Shown: positions 24,444 to 33,822 of the stretch, one piece after another
Position numbering within the stretch: position 1 is the stretch's first letter
How the letters are laid out: each line of letters starts with the position of its first letter
Assembly (NCBI GenBank): GCA_038749105.1
Contig: JBCDIM010000004.1
Span: 49,731 to 113,730 of the forward strand
Reading direction: 5' to 3'
Origin: JBCCOW01 sp038749105
GTDB taxonomy: Bacteria > Planctomycetota > Phycisphaerae > Phycisphaerales > Phycisphaeraceae
DNA length: 64,000 bases
The notes under the pieces: model-generated
What the model saw: only the letters and a program-made list of their open reading frames with translations
Database searches by the model: none
Told to the model about the DNA's origin: nothing
Position numbers and translations under genes: made by a program

Positions 24444-26216
24444 CTACCCCAACCGATCCGTCGCCACGTGGTACTGCGGATCTTCCGACACGTTCACCTC
24501 GACGAGGTCGCCGGCCTTGTCGAGGAGGTCGCGGCACTCGGGGGAGAGGTGCGTCAGGTGCAGGCGTTTGCCGGCGGCGCGGTAGCGTTCGGCGAGCTTG
24601 CTGATCGCCTCGAGGCCGGACTGGTCGTAGACGCGGGTGTAGTAGAAGTCGACGACGGTGTCCTCGGGGTCATGGGCGGGGTCGAAGCTGTCGGTGAAGT
24701 GGGTGACGCTGCCGAAGAACAGGGCCCCGTGGAGCTGGTAGTGCTTCGAGCCGTTCTCGTCGTAGCGGATGTCGACGCCGAGGTGGAACGCGTGCCGCCA
24801 GGCGAAGATCAGGGCGCTCACCGCGACGCCGAGCAGCACGGCCGTCGCCAGGTCGTGCATGAACACGGTGTAGCCCGTGACCAGCAGCATGACGAAGAAG
24901 TCGGCGATCGGGAATCGCCGCCACATCTTCAGCGTCGCCCACTCGAACGTCCCGATCACCACCATGAACATGACGCCGACCAGTGCTGCCATCGGGATCA
25001 GCTCGATGTACGGGGCCAGCACCAGCACGAACACCAGCAGCATGACCGACGCGGTGATCCCTGATAGCCGGCCGCGCCCACCGCTGTTCACGTTGATCAG
25101 CGACTGCCCGATCATCGCACAACCGCCCATCCCGCCGAAGAGCCCGCAGGTCACGTTCGCCACACCCTGGCCCACGCACTCCTTGTTGCCCCGCCCCCGC
25201 GTCTCGGTGATCTCGTCCACCAGTGTCAACGTCATCAGCGACTCGATCAGCCCCACCCCCGCCAAGATCAACGCGAACGGCAGGATGACCCACAGCGTGT
25301 TGAGCAACTCCGCCGGGGAGTAAGGCGCGAGTGCAGAATCTTCAACCTTCCAGTCTTCATCGAGGAAGAACGGCCGGGGCAGCCCCCCGCTCAGCCCGAT
25401 CGCTTCTTCATCCACCCCCGCCAACGCTGCCTCGAGTTCCGCCGCCTCCAGCGTCACCCCACCACCCTCCCCCGTCGGCACCACCCGCAACCCCTCCGGC
25501 AACGCAGCCGCCTGAGCCTCGACCGCCGCCTCCCCCTTCGCCGACGCCGCGGCGCGCACCGCCTGCGCCTGCTCGTTCGTGACCAGCATGTCCCGGATCG
25601 TCGGCGTCTCGACCCCGAAGAACGACGAGAGCCCGATCGCCGCGAACGTCACCACCAGGATCGCCGCCAGCGAGCTGGGCACCGCCTTGGTCAGCTTCGG
25701 CAGCCCCCAGATGATCAACATGGTCACCGCGACCAGGATGCCCATCACGAGCAGCGGCGTGCCGGTCATGTACTTGAGCGCCCCGTCCTCGCCGAGCACC
25801 TTGAAGCTGCCGAGCTGCGCCATCCCGATCACGATGGCGAGGCCGTTGACGAAGCCGAGCATCACGCTGGCCGGCACGATGCGGATCAGCATCCCGAGGC
25901 GACAGATCCCCACGACCAGCTGGAACAGCCCCGCGAGCAAGACGGCCGGGAACAGGTAGGCGACCCCGTGCTCCGCCACGAGTGCGACGACCACGACGGC
26001 CATCGCCCCGGTCGCCCCCGAGATCATCCCGGGCCGGCCGCCGAACACGGCCGTGATGAAGCCGAGGAAGAACGCCGAGTACAGCCCGATCAGCGGCGAG
26101 ACCCCGGCCACAAACGCGAACGCCACCGCCTCGGGCACCAGGGCCAACGCCACGGTGAGCCCCGAGAGCACGTCGTTCTTGATGGTCCGCTTCCGCTTGC
26201 GAAAAAAGTCGAGCAT
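24444..26216 (-). CDS. SulP-family anion transporter with STAS domain
   Basis: A 590-residue inner-membrane transporter. About 10-12 helices begin with NDVLSGLTVALALVPEAVAF and GLYSAFFLGFITAVFGGRPG, the SulP signature region, and GATGAMAVVV follows. The last 100 residues form a STAS domain (FFGSVTHFTDSFDP...VVDFYYTRVYDQSGLEAI). SulP proteins import sulfate or bicarbonate; the substrate here is not resolved. An insertion of about 90 residues between mid-protein helices (from GVETPTIRDMLVTNEQ to LDEDWKVEDSALAPYS) is longer than usual. The start at 26216 (MLDFFRKRKR) has GAGG upstream. Confidence 0.9.
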   Translation of the reverse strand: MLDFFRKRKRTIKNDVLSGLTVALALVPEAVAFAFVAGVSPLIGLYSAFFLGFITAVFGGRPGMISGATGAMAVVVVALVAEHGVAYLFPAVLLAGLFQLVVGICRLGMLIRIVPASVMLGFVNGLAIVIGMAQLGSFKVLGEDGALKYMTGTPLLVMGILVAVTMLIIWGLPKLTKAVPSSLAAILVVTFAAIGLSSFFGVETPTIRDMLVTNEQAQAVRAAASAKGEAAVEAQAAALPEGLRVVPTGEGGGVTLEAAELEAALAGVDEEAIGLSGGLPRPFFLDEDWKVEDSALAPYSPAELLNTLWVILPFALILAGVGLIESLMTLTLVDEITETRGRGNKECVGQGVANVTCGLFGGMGGCAMIGQSLINVNSGGRGRLSGITASVMLLVFVLVLAPYIELIPMAALVGVMFMVVIGTFEWATLKMWRRFPIADFFVMLLVTGYTVFMHDLATAVLLGVAVSALIFAWRHAFHLGVDIRYDENGSKHYQLHGALFFGSVTHFTDSFDPAHDPEDTVVDFYYTRVYDQSGLEAISKLAERYRAAGKRLHLTHLSPECRDLLDKAGDLVEVNVSEDPQYHVATDRLG

Positions 26217-26404
26217 CACACCTCGCCGCCGCGGTCGTCTCACCGCCGGCCGGCAGCCTCCTGTCTAGGTCGGTCGTTCATCCCCCTGCCGCGCCGCGAC
26301 TATGACGAGGCCAACACCCCACGTCAACCGGCCCCCCGTGTGCGCACAGCCCGCGGGCCTGTCGTAAAAAGCAACCCCCGACACCCCCACTTCCGGAGCC
26401 CCCG

Positions 26405-27436
26405 ATGCGCGAAACCCTCGTCCTGGTCCACGGTGTTCAGCCGCAACCCTTCGTCAAACCCCACGACGCCGACTACGAGGCGCTGCTCAAAGGGATCGCA
26501 AGATACCTGCCCGAAGACTCGCCCTGGCACAATGCGAAGCCCATCTACATCGAGTGGGGCAAACGCCACCCCACCCCACCCACCCCACCCTTCCCTCCCA
26601 CCGCACCGACCGCACCCGGCACGCCGGACACGCACCGCAACCACCACGCCCTCTCCCCCGCCCAGCAGCACTACGGCACCGCCACCCTCAGCCGGCTCAA
26701 ACGCACCGACCGCTTCAGCCTCAACCCCGCCCGCTGGGGGCTCAACGGCCTCCGCAGCCTCTTCGTCTTCGGCTTCGGCGACATGTTCTACTACGTCAGC
26801 AAAGACGGCAAAGCCTCGCTCCGCACCGAGCTTGCTAGCCGGATCGTCCAGGCCCTGGCCCCGCAGCTCACGCCAGAGCGAGACCCCGACCCCCTCTCGC
26901 TCACCTTCCTCGGCCACTCCGCCGGCTCGGTCATCTGCGCCGACTTCCTGTTCTCCCTCTTCTTTGAGGACCGACCCGCCGAGGACTTCCTCGGCCCGCC
27001 CAAGGAAACCGACGACCCCGAATACCAGGCCCTCTGCGGGCAGCTGGAACGCCTGCAACGTATGGCCCGCGGTGGCCGACTCCGCGTCCGCCGGCTCATC
27101 ACCTTCGGCTCACCCTTCGCCCTAGTCCTGCCCCGCAACCGCCAGCTGGTCGAAGACCTCGCCGACTGCGAACCGCTCAACCCCGCCCACTACGGACTCA
27201 AGGACAGCCCCGCCGACCGGCCCAGCTCCCCCTTCGACCACTCGCCCCTGACCGGCCCCCGCTGGATCAACATCTGGGACCGCGATGACCCCATCGCTTA
27301 CCCCATCGCTCAGCTGTTCAACGACCACCCCTGCGCCCAAGACCTCTACCTCCGCGTCAGCCCCTGGGTCTCGAAAGCCCACCAGGCCTACTGGAACAGT
27401 GGCAAAGTCCACAAGCACATCGCCCGGCTCTGGTAA
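26405..27436 (+). CDS. alpha/beta-hydrolase-like protein
   Basis: A 343-residue cytosolic protein beginning RETLVLVHGVQPQP, a typical first strand with HG oxyanion motif. The nucleophile elbow is LTFLGHSAGS (Ser172), followed by RRLITFGSPFAL, as in lipase- or PGAP1-like hydrolases. A late WDRDDPIAYP may provide the acid, and KVHKHIARLW at the end the histidine. A Pro/Thr-rich insert (residues 57-80) is probably disordered. The substrate is unknown. The gene stands alone on the plus strand with GGAG just before the ATG. Confidence 0.7.
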   Translation: MRETLVLVHGVQPQPFVKPHDADYEALLKGIARYLPEDSPWHNAKPIYIEWGKRHPTPPTPPFPPTAPTAPGTPDTHRNHHALSPAQQHYGTATLSRLKRTDRFSLNPARWGLNGLRSLFVFGFGDMFYYVSKDGKASLRTELASRIVQALAPQLTPERDPDPLSLTFLGHSAGSVICADFLFSLFFEDRPAEDFLGPPKETDDPEYQALCGQLERLQRMARGGRLRVRRLITFGSPFALVLPRNRQLVEDLADCEPLNPAHYGLKDSPADRPSSPFDHSPLTGPRWINIWDRDDPIAYPIAQLFNDHPCAQDLYLRVSPWVSKAHQAYWNSGKVHKHIARLW

Positions 27437-27533
27437 GTCGCCACAACGACAGCAAAACCCGGCGAGCCGGGCCGTGTCGGCCCGGGCCCTGCCACCTGTC
27501 CAGCGTTTTCCCACCGAAGGCTATGGCTCACGA

Positions 27534-27827
27534 CTACGCCGACAGCTTGCCTTCTCTGCCACGACCGCGACGAATGACACGTACGAGGCCAAACATGCCA
27601 GCGCCCCAGAGCACGGAGTTTGCGGGCACCAGAATCAAGCCAGGAACCGCACTGTGTGATCCGGCTGACAGCCACACCAAAGGAAACGCAAGCCCGAACA
27701 CGATCTTCTGGGCGACCGCCTCGCGGATCGAATCCTCAAACTCAAAATTGCCCCATACGAAGAAGACAACGACCAGACACACGAGGTGGATGGTCGCAAA
27801 GACGGGGATGAGTGTTTTCGCACGCAA
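27534..27827 (-). CDS. small membrane protein, unknown function
   Basis: A 97-residue protein with three hydrophobic stretches (IPVFATIHLVCLVVVFFVWG, IVFGLAFPLVWL and GLILVPANSVLWGAGMFGLV) and a basic C terminus (RVIRRGRGREGK). I do not recognise it. It lies 24 bases downstream of pheS on the same strand and could be co-transcribed. Confidence 0.55.
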   Translation of the reverse strand: MRAKTLIPVFATIHLVCLVVVFFVWGNFEFEDSIREAVAQKIVFGLAFPLVWLSAGSHSAVPGLILVPANSVLWGAGMFGLVRVIRRGRGREGKLSA

Positions 27828-27851
27828 GGTGTGACCCGAGGCGTCTCTTAG

Positions 27852-28883
27852 TCAGAACCGCTTCAAGAACCGCACATCATTCTCGAACAGCCAGCGGATG
27901 TCGGGGATGTTGTACTTCCGCATGACCAGCCGTTCGATCCCGAGTCCAAACGCGAAGCCGGTCCATTCTTCCGGGTCGTAACCCACCGCCTCGAATACGG
28001 CCGGGTCGACCATCCCGCAGCCGCCGACCTCCATCCATTCCGGGCCCTTGCCCAGGTCCATTTTCACGTACAGCTCGGCCGACGGCTCGGTGAACGGGAA
28101 GTAGCTCGGCACCAGGTCGATCTCCGCGTCGTGTCCAAACATCGCCCGGGCGAACTGCACCAGCGTCGTCTTGAGGTCCACCATGCTCACGCCCTTGTCG
28201 ACATACAGCCCTTCGATCTGGTGGAACATCGAATAGTGCGTCGCGTCGTGCTCGTCCGGCCGATACACCCGGCCGACCGAGACCACCCGCACCGGCGGCT
28301 CGGTCTCCTCCATCACCCGGACCTGCACCGTGCTGGTTTGCGAACGCATCAGCTTCGGGTTCGGCTCCGACGGGTCGGTCAGATAGAAGTTGTCCAGCGG
28401 GTCGCGGGCGGGGTGTGACTCAGGGATGTTGAGTGCCACGAAGTTGTGGTGCTCGTCTTCGAGCTCCGGGCCCTCGACCGGCGTGAAGCCCATCCGCCCG
28501 AACACCTCAACGATCTCGTCGATCACCTGCGTGATGATGTGACGCCGACCCAGCCCCGGCGACTCGCCCGGCTCCGTCACATCCACGCCGACCCCACCCA
28601 CCAAGCCCGCAGCCGCCGACGACTTCTGCCCGGCTCCGCCAGCTCCCGACAACGCCGCCTCGAACGCCTCCTGCAACGCCCCCTTCAGCGCGTTCGCGCC
28701 CTGCCCGAACGCGCGTTTCTGCTCCTTCGGGACCTCTTTCATCAGCCCCATGAGGGCCTTGAGCCGGCCCTTGCTCCCGAGATACCGCACCCGGAACGCT
28801 TCGAGCGCCTGCGCCCCTTTCGCCTGGGCCTCAGCCAACTCCGCCTCTGCCGCCGTCTTCAGTTCTTCGATCTTCTCCAACAT
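27852..28883 (-). CDS. pheS: phenylalanine--tRNA ligase, alpha subunit
   Basis: A 343-residue class II synthetase subunit that charges tRNA-Phe as an alpha2-beta2 enzyme. It has an N-terminal coiled coil (EELKTAAEAELAEAQAKG, RYLGSKGRLKALM), motif 1 region PGLGRRHIITQVIDEIVEVF, motif 2 RVYRPDEHDATHYSMFHQIE and motif 3 GFAFGLGIERLVMRKYNIPD. A short extra stretch near residues 95-110 (GAGGAGQKSSAAAGLVGG) interrupts the linker. The partner pheT is not adjacent, although the two are an operon in many bacteria. Confidence 0.96.
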   Translation of the reverse strand: MLEKIEELKTAAEAELAEAQAKGAQALEAFRVRYLGSKGRLKALMGLMKEVPKEQKRAFGQGANALKGALQEAFEAALSGAGGAGQKSSAAAGLVGGVGVDVTEPGESPGLGRRHIITQVIDEIVEVFGRMGFTPVEGPELEDEHHNFVALNIPESHPARDPLDNFYLTDPSEPNPKLMRSQTSTVQVRVMEETEPPVRVVSVGRVYRPDEHDATHYSMFHQIEGLYVDKGVSMVDLKTTLVQFARAMFGHDAEIDLVPSYFPFTEPSAELYVKMDLGKGPEWMEVGGCGMVDPAVFEAVGYDPEEWTGFAFGLGIERLVMRKYNIPDIRWLFENDVRFLKRF

Positions 28884-29067
28884 CGCCGCAGCATACCCCG
28901 ACCCTCCTCACGAAGCCGGCCACGGCGTGTCGGCTGTGTCGCCAAACCCCAAACGCTCGCCCAGCCTGCGGACCGCGCAAAAACTGCGGAGTTATCGGGC
29001 CCCGATCCGATCTCTGATTTATCGCAGCGACCCAGCGCTAACCCCCTCGCAACCCACGGATGGACCT

Positions 29068-30384
29068 ATGCGACCCACCCCCCAACACATCTCCAAGATG
29101 CTGGAAGAAGCGTCTAAGCCCGCCCCCCTCGACCACCCCCTCCCACGGCGGGCCTTGCACCGGATCACCACCCAGCTCCGCGACCTTGCCTCCGTCCTGC
29201 AGCCCATCGCTCAGCACATCTTCCGCCCGCTAGCGGTCGGCACCCGGGACACCGCCATCGAGATCCAGCAGCACGCCAGACGGGGCCTGGCCCACACCCC
29301 ACTGCCCGCCGTTCTGCCCAGTGGGTTGAACGCCGGCCTACCCGCCAAGCTCCCCGCCATCCTCCGTCGACACCTCCCCACCGCCGCCGCGTTGCTTCTG
29401 CTCGTCGGCGTCTTCGTTGGCATGACCGCCCTCCGGCCCGACCCCGTCGTCGGTGCACCGTCCGCCACAACCGCCCTCAACGCCAACCCCGACGCCGTCC
29501 GGCCGATCACGCGGGCGGTCGCCTATCACGAGACGCAGCACGCCGTCCGCAGCACGCCCACCACGCCACCGCCAACCACCAGCACCCGAAGGGTCACGCA
29601 GAACCGGATCGCCGTGCCCCCCATCCGGTTCGGGGCGGCCAAGGCCAGCATCGACACGCCCAAACCCGTCACGACCAACCCTTCCGCCACAGCAAGCTCC
29701 GCCCGCACCGCGCCGCTGGCTGCACCCCAGCCAGCCCGCGTCACACCCATTGTCGCCGCCCCGTCGGCCGCGACCCCGCCCGCCGAACGCCGGGTCGTCA
29801 ACGCGATGCCCGGCAAGGATCTCCCGCCCGTCGTCTTCCTCATCGACGCCTCCGGCTCCATGGTCGATGTCCTGCCCAAGGCCCACGGCTGGCTCACCCA
29901 GCAACTCGCCGACCTCCCGACCGGCCAGCCCTTCACCGTCATCCTCTTCAGCGCCGACACCCTGGCCGAACCCCGCCACCCCGACGGCCCGTCCCGCGGC
30001 CTCCGCCCCGCCAACGCCTCGACCCGTGCCGCCGCCCTCCGCTGGCTCACCACCACCGGCCCGCAGATCGCCGCCGGCCGATCCGACCCCCAGGCCGCCC
30101 TCGGCACCGCCCTCGCCTACGCCCCCGGCACCCTGGTCATCGCCTCCGACGACGGCTTCGCCCAACGCTCCATGTGGGGCACCGGCCCAGGGCTCCACGC
30201 CGCCATCGATCAGCTCGTCGCCTCACAATCCGACCCCCAAACGCTGACCATCGATACCGCCCAGTTCCTCTACCGCTCCGTCGACGGCACCCTCGAAGCC
30301 CTGGCGAACCGCTTCGCCGGCACCTATACCTTCGTCCCCGCTCCCCCCGTCAACACCACCCGCCAGCTCATCCCGCTGTACTGA
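29068..30384 (+). CDS. VWA-domain protein with single TM anchor
   Basis: A 438-residue protein. The N-terminal 110 residues are cytosolic. One TM helix follows (AAALLLLVGVFVGMTAL, about residues 113-130), then a Pro/Thr/Ala-rich linker and a C-terminal von Willebrand A domain (residues about 250-438). The MIDAS motif DASGSM (260-265) is intact, followed by FTVILFSADTLAEPR and LVIASDDGF. VWA domains bind partners through a metal ion; its partner here is unknown. The ATG at 29068 is chosen; an open frame upstream overlaps pheS on the other strand. Confidence 0.75.
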   Translation: MRPTPQHISKMLEEASKPAPLDHPLPRRALHRITTQLRDLASVLQPIAQHIFRPLAVGTRDTAIEIQQHARRGLAHTPLPAVLPSGLNAGLPAKLPAILRRHLPTAAALLLLVGVFVGMTALRPDPVVGAPSATTALNANPDAVRPITRAVAYHETQHAVRSTPTTPPPTTSTRRVTQNRIAVPPIRFGAAKASIDTPKPVTTNPSATASSARTAPLAAPQPARVTPIVAAPSAATPPAERRVVNAMPGKDLPPVVFLIDASGSMVDVLPKAHGWLTQQLADLPTGQPFTVILFSADTLAEPRHPDGPSRGLRPANASTRAAALRWLTTTGPQIAAGRSDPQAALGTALAYAPGTLVIASDDGFAQRSMWGTGPGLHAAIDQLVASQSDPQTLTIDTAQFLYRSVDGTLEALANRFAGTYTFVPAPPVNTTRQLIPLY

Positions 30385-30401
30385 CCATCATCGCCATGCC
30401 A

Positions 30402-30740
30402 TTAGCCCGGCTGTGTCGCCGGAGCGGTTGCTGGGGATAGTTGGTCTGCTGGCACCAGCCCCAACTCACGATCGCCAGCGGTTGTCAGATCAATGGTGGC
30501 GATCAGCTTTGTCGGGTCCTCAGCGCGGCGCGGCATGGCGTAGAGGTAAGTCTTTCCCGCTTCGTGGTCTGTGAGCACCACCATCATGCCTAGCCCGCCC
30601 ACTACGGGGACGATCGTCGTCTCGTACCGCTGAGCCCGCTCGGCAGCTGCAGGAGCACTGTCGGACGCGGGCGAACAGCCCGGTATCGTCAAGATTAGCA
30701 GCGAGACCATCGTTAGCACACCTGTCAGGGTTCGACGCAT
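30402..30740 (-). CDS. small putative lipoprotein
   Basis: A 112-residue exported protein. The signal peptide TLTGVLTMVSLLILTIPGC ends in a lipobox, so the cysteine would be lipidated. The mature part is short with YETTIVPVVGGLGMMVVLTD and KTYLYAMPRR, then an Ala/Pro-rich end. I do not recognise the family. It is convergent with the VWA gene and lies downstream of purD on the same strand. Confidence 0.6.
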   Translation of the reverse strand: MRRTLTGVLTMVSLLILTIPGCSPASDSAPAAAERAQRYETTIVPVVGGLGMMVVLTDHEAGKTYLYAMPRRAEDPTKLIATIDLTTAGDRELGLVPADQLSPATAPATQPG

Positions 30741-30796
30741 GATGTAGACCTCTCTTACGGTTGGACCCAGAAGATACGCGTACAGCACGCACCAGC

Positions 30797-32143
30797 CTAT
30801 AACGCCCGGAACCCGATGTCGCGGCGGAAGAACGCGCCTTCGAATTCGATCTTCTCGCAGGCGGCGTTGGCTTTGGCCTGCGCTTCCTTCAGCGTCGGTG
30901 CGGTGGCGGTGACGTTGAGGACCCGGCCACCGGCGGTGACCACCTGGCCCGACTTGTCGAGCTTGGTACCGGCATGGAAGACCTTCACATCCGGGTCGGA
31001 CTCCGCGTCCTCGATGCCCGTAATAGGCAGGCCCTTTTGGTAGTCGCCGGGGTAGCCGCCGGAGGCCATGACAACGGAAACGGAGTGGGTGTTTTGCGGG
31101 AACGCGAGGTCGGCCTCGTCGAGCTGACCCGTACAGGTCTTGATCATCGCGTCGAGCAGGTCGCCGGTCATGCGGACCATTAGGGCCTGCGTCTCTGGGT
31201 CGCCGAAGCGAGTGTTGAACTCGAGCACCTTCGGGCCGCCGGCGGTGAGCATGAGACCGGCGTAGAGCACGCCCTTGAAGTCGATGCCCTCACGCTTGAG
31301 CGCATCGACGGTGGGGACCAGGACCTCGGCGAAGACGGTGTCCATCAGCGCATCCGTCGCCGCGGGAGTCGGGCAGTAGACGCCCATGCCGCCGGTGTTG
31401 AGCCCGGTGTCGCCCTCGCCCACGGGCTTGTGGTCCTGCGACGGGTCAAGCACGTAGATGTTCCGGCCGTCGACCAACGCGAGGACGGAGACCTCTTGGC
31501 CGATTAGGCGTTCCTCGATGACGACGGTGTCGCCGGCCTCGCCGAAGGCCCGGTCCTTCATGATCAGGTCAACCGCGGCCTTGGCTTCTTCCGGCGAGTC
31601 GGTGACGATCGCGCCTTTGCCCTTGGCGAGCCCGGCGGCCTTGACCACCACCGGCAGCTCGCGGGCCTCGACGTAGGCCACGGCCTGCTCGTAGTTCGTG
31701 AACGACTTGGCGTCGGCGGTGGGGATCGAGCAGGCCCGCATGAGGTCCTTGGCGTAGGCCTTGTCAGCTTCGAGCCGGGCGCCGTCGGCGGTGGGGCCGA
31801 AGACGAGTCGGGGGCGGGTGTCGCCGGCGCCGGGTTTGGCGAGGCGGTCGGCGAGGCCGTGGGCGAGGGGGTCTTCGGGGCCGATGACGATCAGGGACAC
31901 GTCGTTCTGCCGGGCGAAGTAGTCGATCGCGTCAGCGTTCTTGGTGTTGACCGGCTCGATGGGCAAGTCGACATTCGTCCCGAGTTTGACGGTCCCCCCA
32001 TTTCCGGGGGCGAAGAAGAGCTTGCCGCAGCGTTTGGATTGTTTCAGTTTCCAGCCCAGGGCGTGTTCGCGGCCGCCGGAGCCGAGGATCAGGACGTTGA
32101 CGCGGTCAGGCAGATCGGTGGCGGGTTTGGAGGGCTTAGCCAT
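30797..32143 (-). CDS. purD: phosphoribosylamine--glycine ligase
   Basis: A 448-residue ATP-grasp enzyme making GAR in purine synthesis. NVLILGSGGREHALGWKLKQ is the standard N terminus. IGPEDPLAHGLADRL, ELPVVVKAAGLAKGKGA and PKVLEFNTRFGDPETQALM carry the ATP-grasp and metal-binding residues. It starts 19 bases from the divergent SpoU-type methyltransferase start, so promoters for the two must overlap coding sequence or be very compact. Confidence 0.97.
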   Translation of the reverse strand: MAKPSKPATDLPDRVNVLILGSGGREHALGWKLKQSKRCGKLFFAPGNGGTVKLGTNVDLPIEPVNTKNADAIDYFARQNDVSLIVIGPEDPLAHGLADRLAKPGAGDTRPRLVFGPTADGARLEADKAYAKDLMRACSIPTADAKSFTNYEQAVAYVEARELPVVVKAAGLAKGKGAIVTDSPEEAKAAVDLIMKDRAFGEAGDTVVIEERLIGQEVSVLALVDGRNIYVLDPSQDHKPVGEGDTGLNTGGMGVYCPTPAATDALMDTVFAEVLVPTVDALKREGIDFKGVLYAGLMLTAGGPKVLEFNTRFGDPETQALMVRMTGDLLDAMIKTCTGQLDEADLAFPQNTHSVSVVMASGGYPGDYQKGLPITGIEDAESDPDVKVFHAGTKLDKSGQVVTAGGRVLNVTATAPTLKEAQAKANAACEKIEFEGAFFRRDIGFRAL

Positions 32144-32162
32144 GTGGCGGGGAGGATAGGGG

Positions 32163-33044
32163 ATGTTCGCTGTGCGCGGCGGGGTGTCGGATTATGGTGC
32201 GGGGGTGATTACCAGTGTGAGCAACCCGAAGGTGAAGGCGGTGGTCCGGCTGCGGAAGGGACGAGAGCGTCGGCGGGCCGGCGTGTTTATCGCGGAGGGG
32301 GTGCGGGAGGTCGGGCGGGCGTTCGGGGCGGGGCTGCGGGCGGAGGTGGTGTATCGGTGTGACGAGCTGCTGGGCGAGGCCGCTGAGGTTTCGCTGCGGG
32401 GCGTTGCGGCGGTGGGTGTGAGTGAGGCGGTGATGCGGAAGATGTGCTGGCATCAGGAGCCGGAGGGCGTGCTGGGGGTGTTTGAAACGCCTGCTTGGGA
32501 TTGGGAACGGGACCTGCCCGCGGCGGCGGAGGACGGCCTGGTGTTGGTGTTGGCGGGGATCGAGAAGCCGGGCAACCTCGGGGCGATGGTGCGGTCGGCC
32601 GCGGCGGCGGGGTGCGGGGCGGTGGTGAGCATGGGTGCGGACGGGGCTGCGGAGCTGGACGCGTTTGCGCCGCAGGCGATCCGGAACAGCACGGGTTCGG
32701 TGTTTGCGATGCCGGTGCTGGGTGGGCTGGACGCGGAGGAGGCGGTGGGCCGACTGCGTGGGGCGGGGTACCGGATCGCGGCGGCGGTGGTGCCGGGGTT
32801 TGGGGCCGAGGCGGCGGTGGACGTCCGGGCGTATGACGCGGTGGACTGGGGTGCGTCGAATGGGTGGGCGGTGGCGATTGGGCCGGAGGACCGGGGGCTG
32901 GGGCGGCAGTGGGCGGATTGGGCGGATGAGCTGGTGAGCATCCCGATGGCGGAAGACCGGCGGGGCGTGGACAGCCTCAACGCGTCGGTGGCGGCGGGGG
33001 TCCTGCTGTTCCACGCCCGCTCGGCCCGTCGCCCGTCGGCGTGA
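32163..33044 (+). CDS. SpoU/TrmH-family RNA 2'-O-methyltransferase
   Basis: A SPOUT-fold methyltransferase of about 280-293 residues. The N-terminal substrate-binding part is ITSVSNPKVKAVVRLRKGRE. The catalytic knot has LVLVLAGIEKPGNLGAMVRS (motif 1), WAVAIGPEDRGLG (motif 2) and IPMAEDRRGVDSLNASVAAG (motif 3). The target is probably a ribose in rRNA or tRNA. Two starts are possible: ATG 32163 with GGAGG seven bases upstream (used here), or GTG 32205, which gives the VITSVSNPKVK start usual in the family. Confidence 0.9.
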   Translation: MFAVRGGVSDYGAGVITSVSNPKVKAVVRLRKGRERRRAGVFIAEGVREVGRAFGAGLRAEVVYRCDELLGEAAEVSLRGVAAVGVSEAVMRKMCWHQEPEGVLGVFETPAWDWERDLPAAAEDGLVLVLAGIEKPGNLGAMVRSAAAAGCGAVVSMGADGAAELDAFAPQAIRNSTGSVFAMPVLGGLDAEEAVGRLRGAGYRIAAAVVPGFGAEAAVDVRAYDAVDWGASNGWAVAIGPEDRGLGRQWADWADELVSIPMAEDRRGVDSLNASVAAGVLLFHARSARRPSA

Positions 33045-33061
33045 TGCCTACAATCGGGGCT

Positions 33062-33565
33062 ATGAGCGAGACCACAACAAGCTGGCTGGACGGCGTCGCG
33101 GGCAAGCTGCGTGACGCGGGGGTGTTTGCCGAGGTCACGATCGGTGACGAGGGCCTGCTCTGCCGGGCCCGCGAGATCGAAGACGAGGCGTTCTATTTTG
33201 TGGACCCCCACGCCCCAGGCCCTGCCGGGAGTGGGGCGGGTGGAGCGGGTGGGGCGGGCGTCTGGGCCGGGCTGTTCACCGCCAACCGCTGGCTGAGCGA
33301 GTCGATCGAGGCGGACCTGCTGCACACCGGGGACAAGATGGAAGACCTGCTCGAGGAGGAGCTGGTGGACCTGGGGCTGGACCAGAAACTGCCGATCGAG
33401 CACTTCCGGGACGACGCCAAGCGGTTTGTGTTCCGCTCGTGGGTCACGGCAGAAGGGCAGGAAGGCCTGGCGAGTGATGAGACCGCCACGAAGCTTGCGA
33501 CGGTGGTCCGGGCCTACGAGGCCTGCTTCTATGAGCTGGGCGACATGTCGCCGGAAGAAGATTGA
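33062..33565 (+). CDS. acidic hypothetical protein
   Basis: A 167-residue acidic cytosolic protein. SWLDGVAGKLRDAGVFAEVT at the N terminus, a Gly/Ala-rich loop (residues 55-66), and LFTANRWLSESIEADLLHTG then WVTAEGQEGLASDETATKLA suggest a small alpha/beta fold, possibly chaperone-like. I do not recognise it. It follows the methyltransferase gene immediately: a TGATG overlap at 33042-33046 offers a coupled alternative start seven residues upstream. It probably shares that operon. Confidence 0.65.
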   Translation: MSETTTSWLDGVAGKLRDAGVFAEVTIGDEGLLCRAREIEDEAFYFVDPHAPGPAGSGAGGAGGAGVWAGLFTANRWLSESIEADLLHTGDKMEDLLEEELVDLGLDQKLPIEHFRDDAKRFVFRSWVTAEGQEGLASDETATKLATVVRAYEACFYELGDMSPEED

Positions 33566-33822
33566 GCCGGGTTCGCAGTTGCGGTTGGATGAGCGAGTTG
33601 ACGGCGTGGGTTTCTGTGCAACATCAAACTTTTAGGGATAAACGCTCAACGCAGGGGGTTGAACCCTTGCGTGTGCTTGGTACGTTATCGACGTGACCGT
33701 CGGCGGACCCCGCACCAGCCGCCGGATACGGTCACGGGTCAGGGAAGACCGCAAGGGCTGCTTACATCCGAAGGTCTGGTGGCGATAACCCCGGCGGTCG
33801 AGGCCCGCCGGAAAGGATCACG
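33566..33822 (+). promoter_or_regulatory. structured leader upstream of the GT4 gene
   Basis: A 257-base gene-free stretch. Three hairpins are readable: ACGCAGGGG / CCCTTGCGT (33649-33672), GTGACCGTCGGCGG pairing with CCGCCGGATACGGTCAC (33693-33735), and CCGGCGG / CCGCCGG (about 33791-33811). The last ends next to the GGAAAGGA ribosome binding site. It does not match a riboswitch class I can recall. It could be an attenuator or translation-control leader (inference). Confidence 0.45.

Noticed and set aside
33566..33822. Possible known riboswitch or tRNA
   Set aside because: No match to conserved cores I can recall (TPP, SAM, cobalamin, c-di-AMP, glutamine) and no T-loop or CCA-type tRNA ends.
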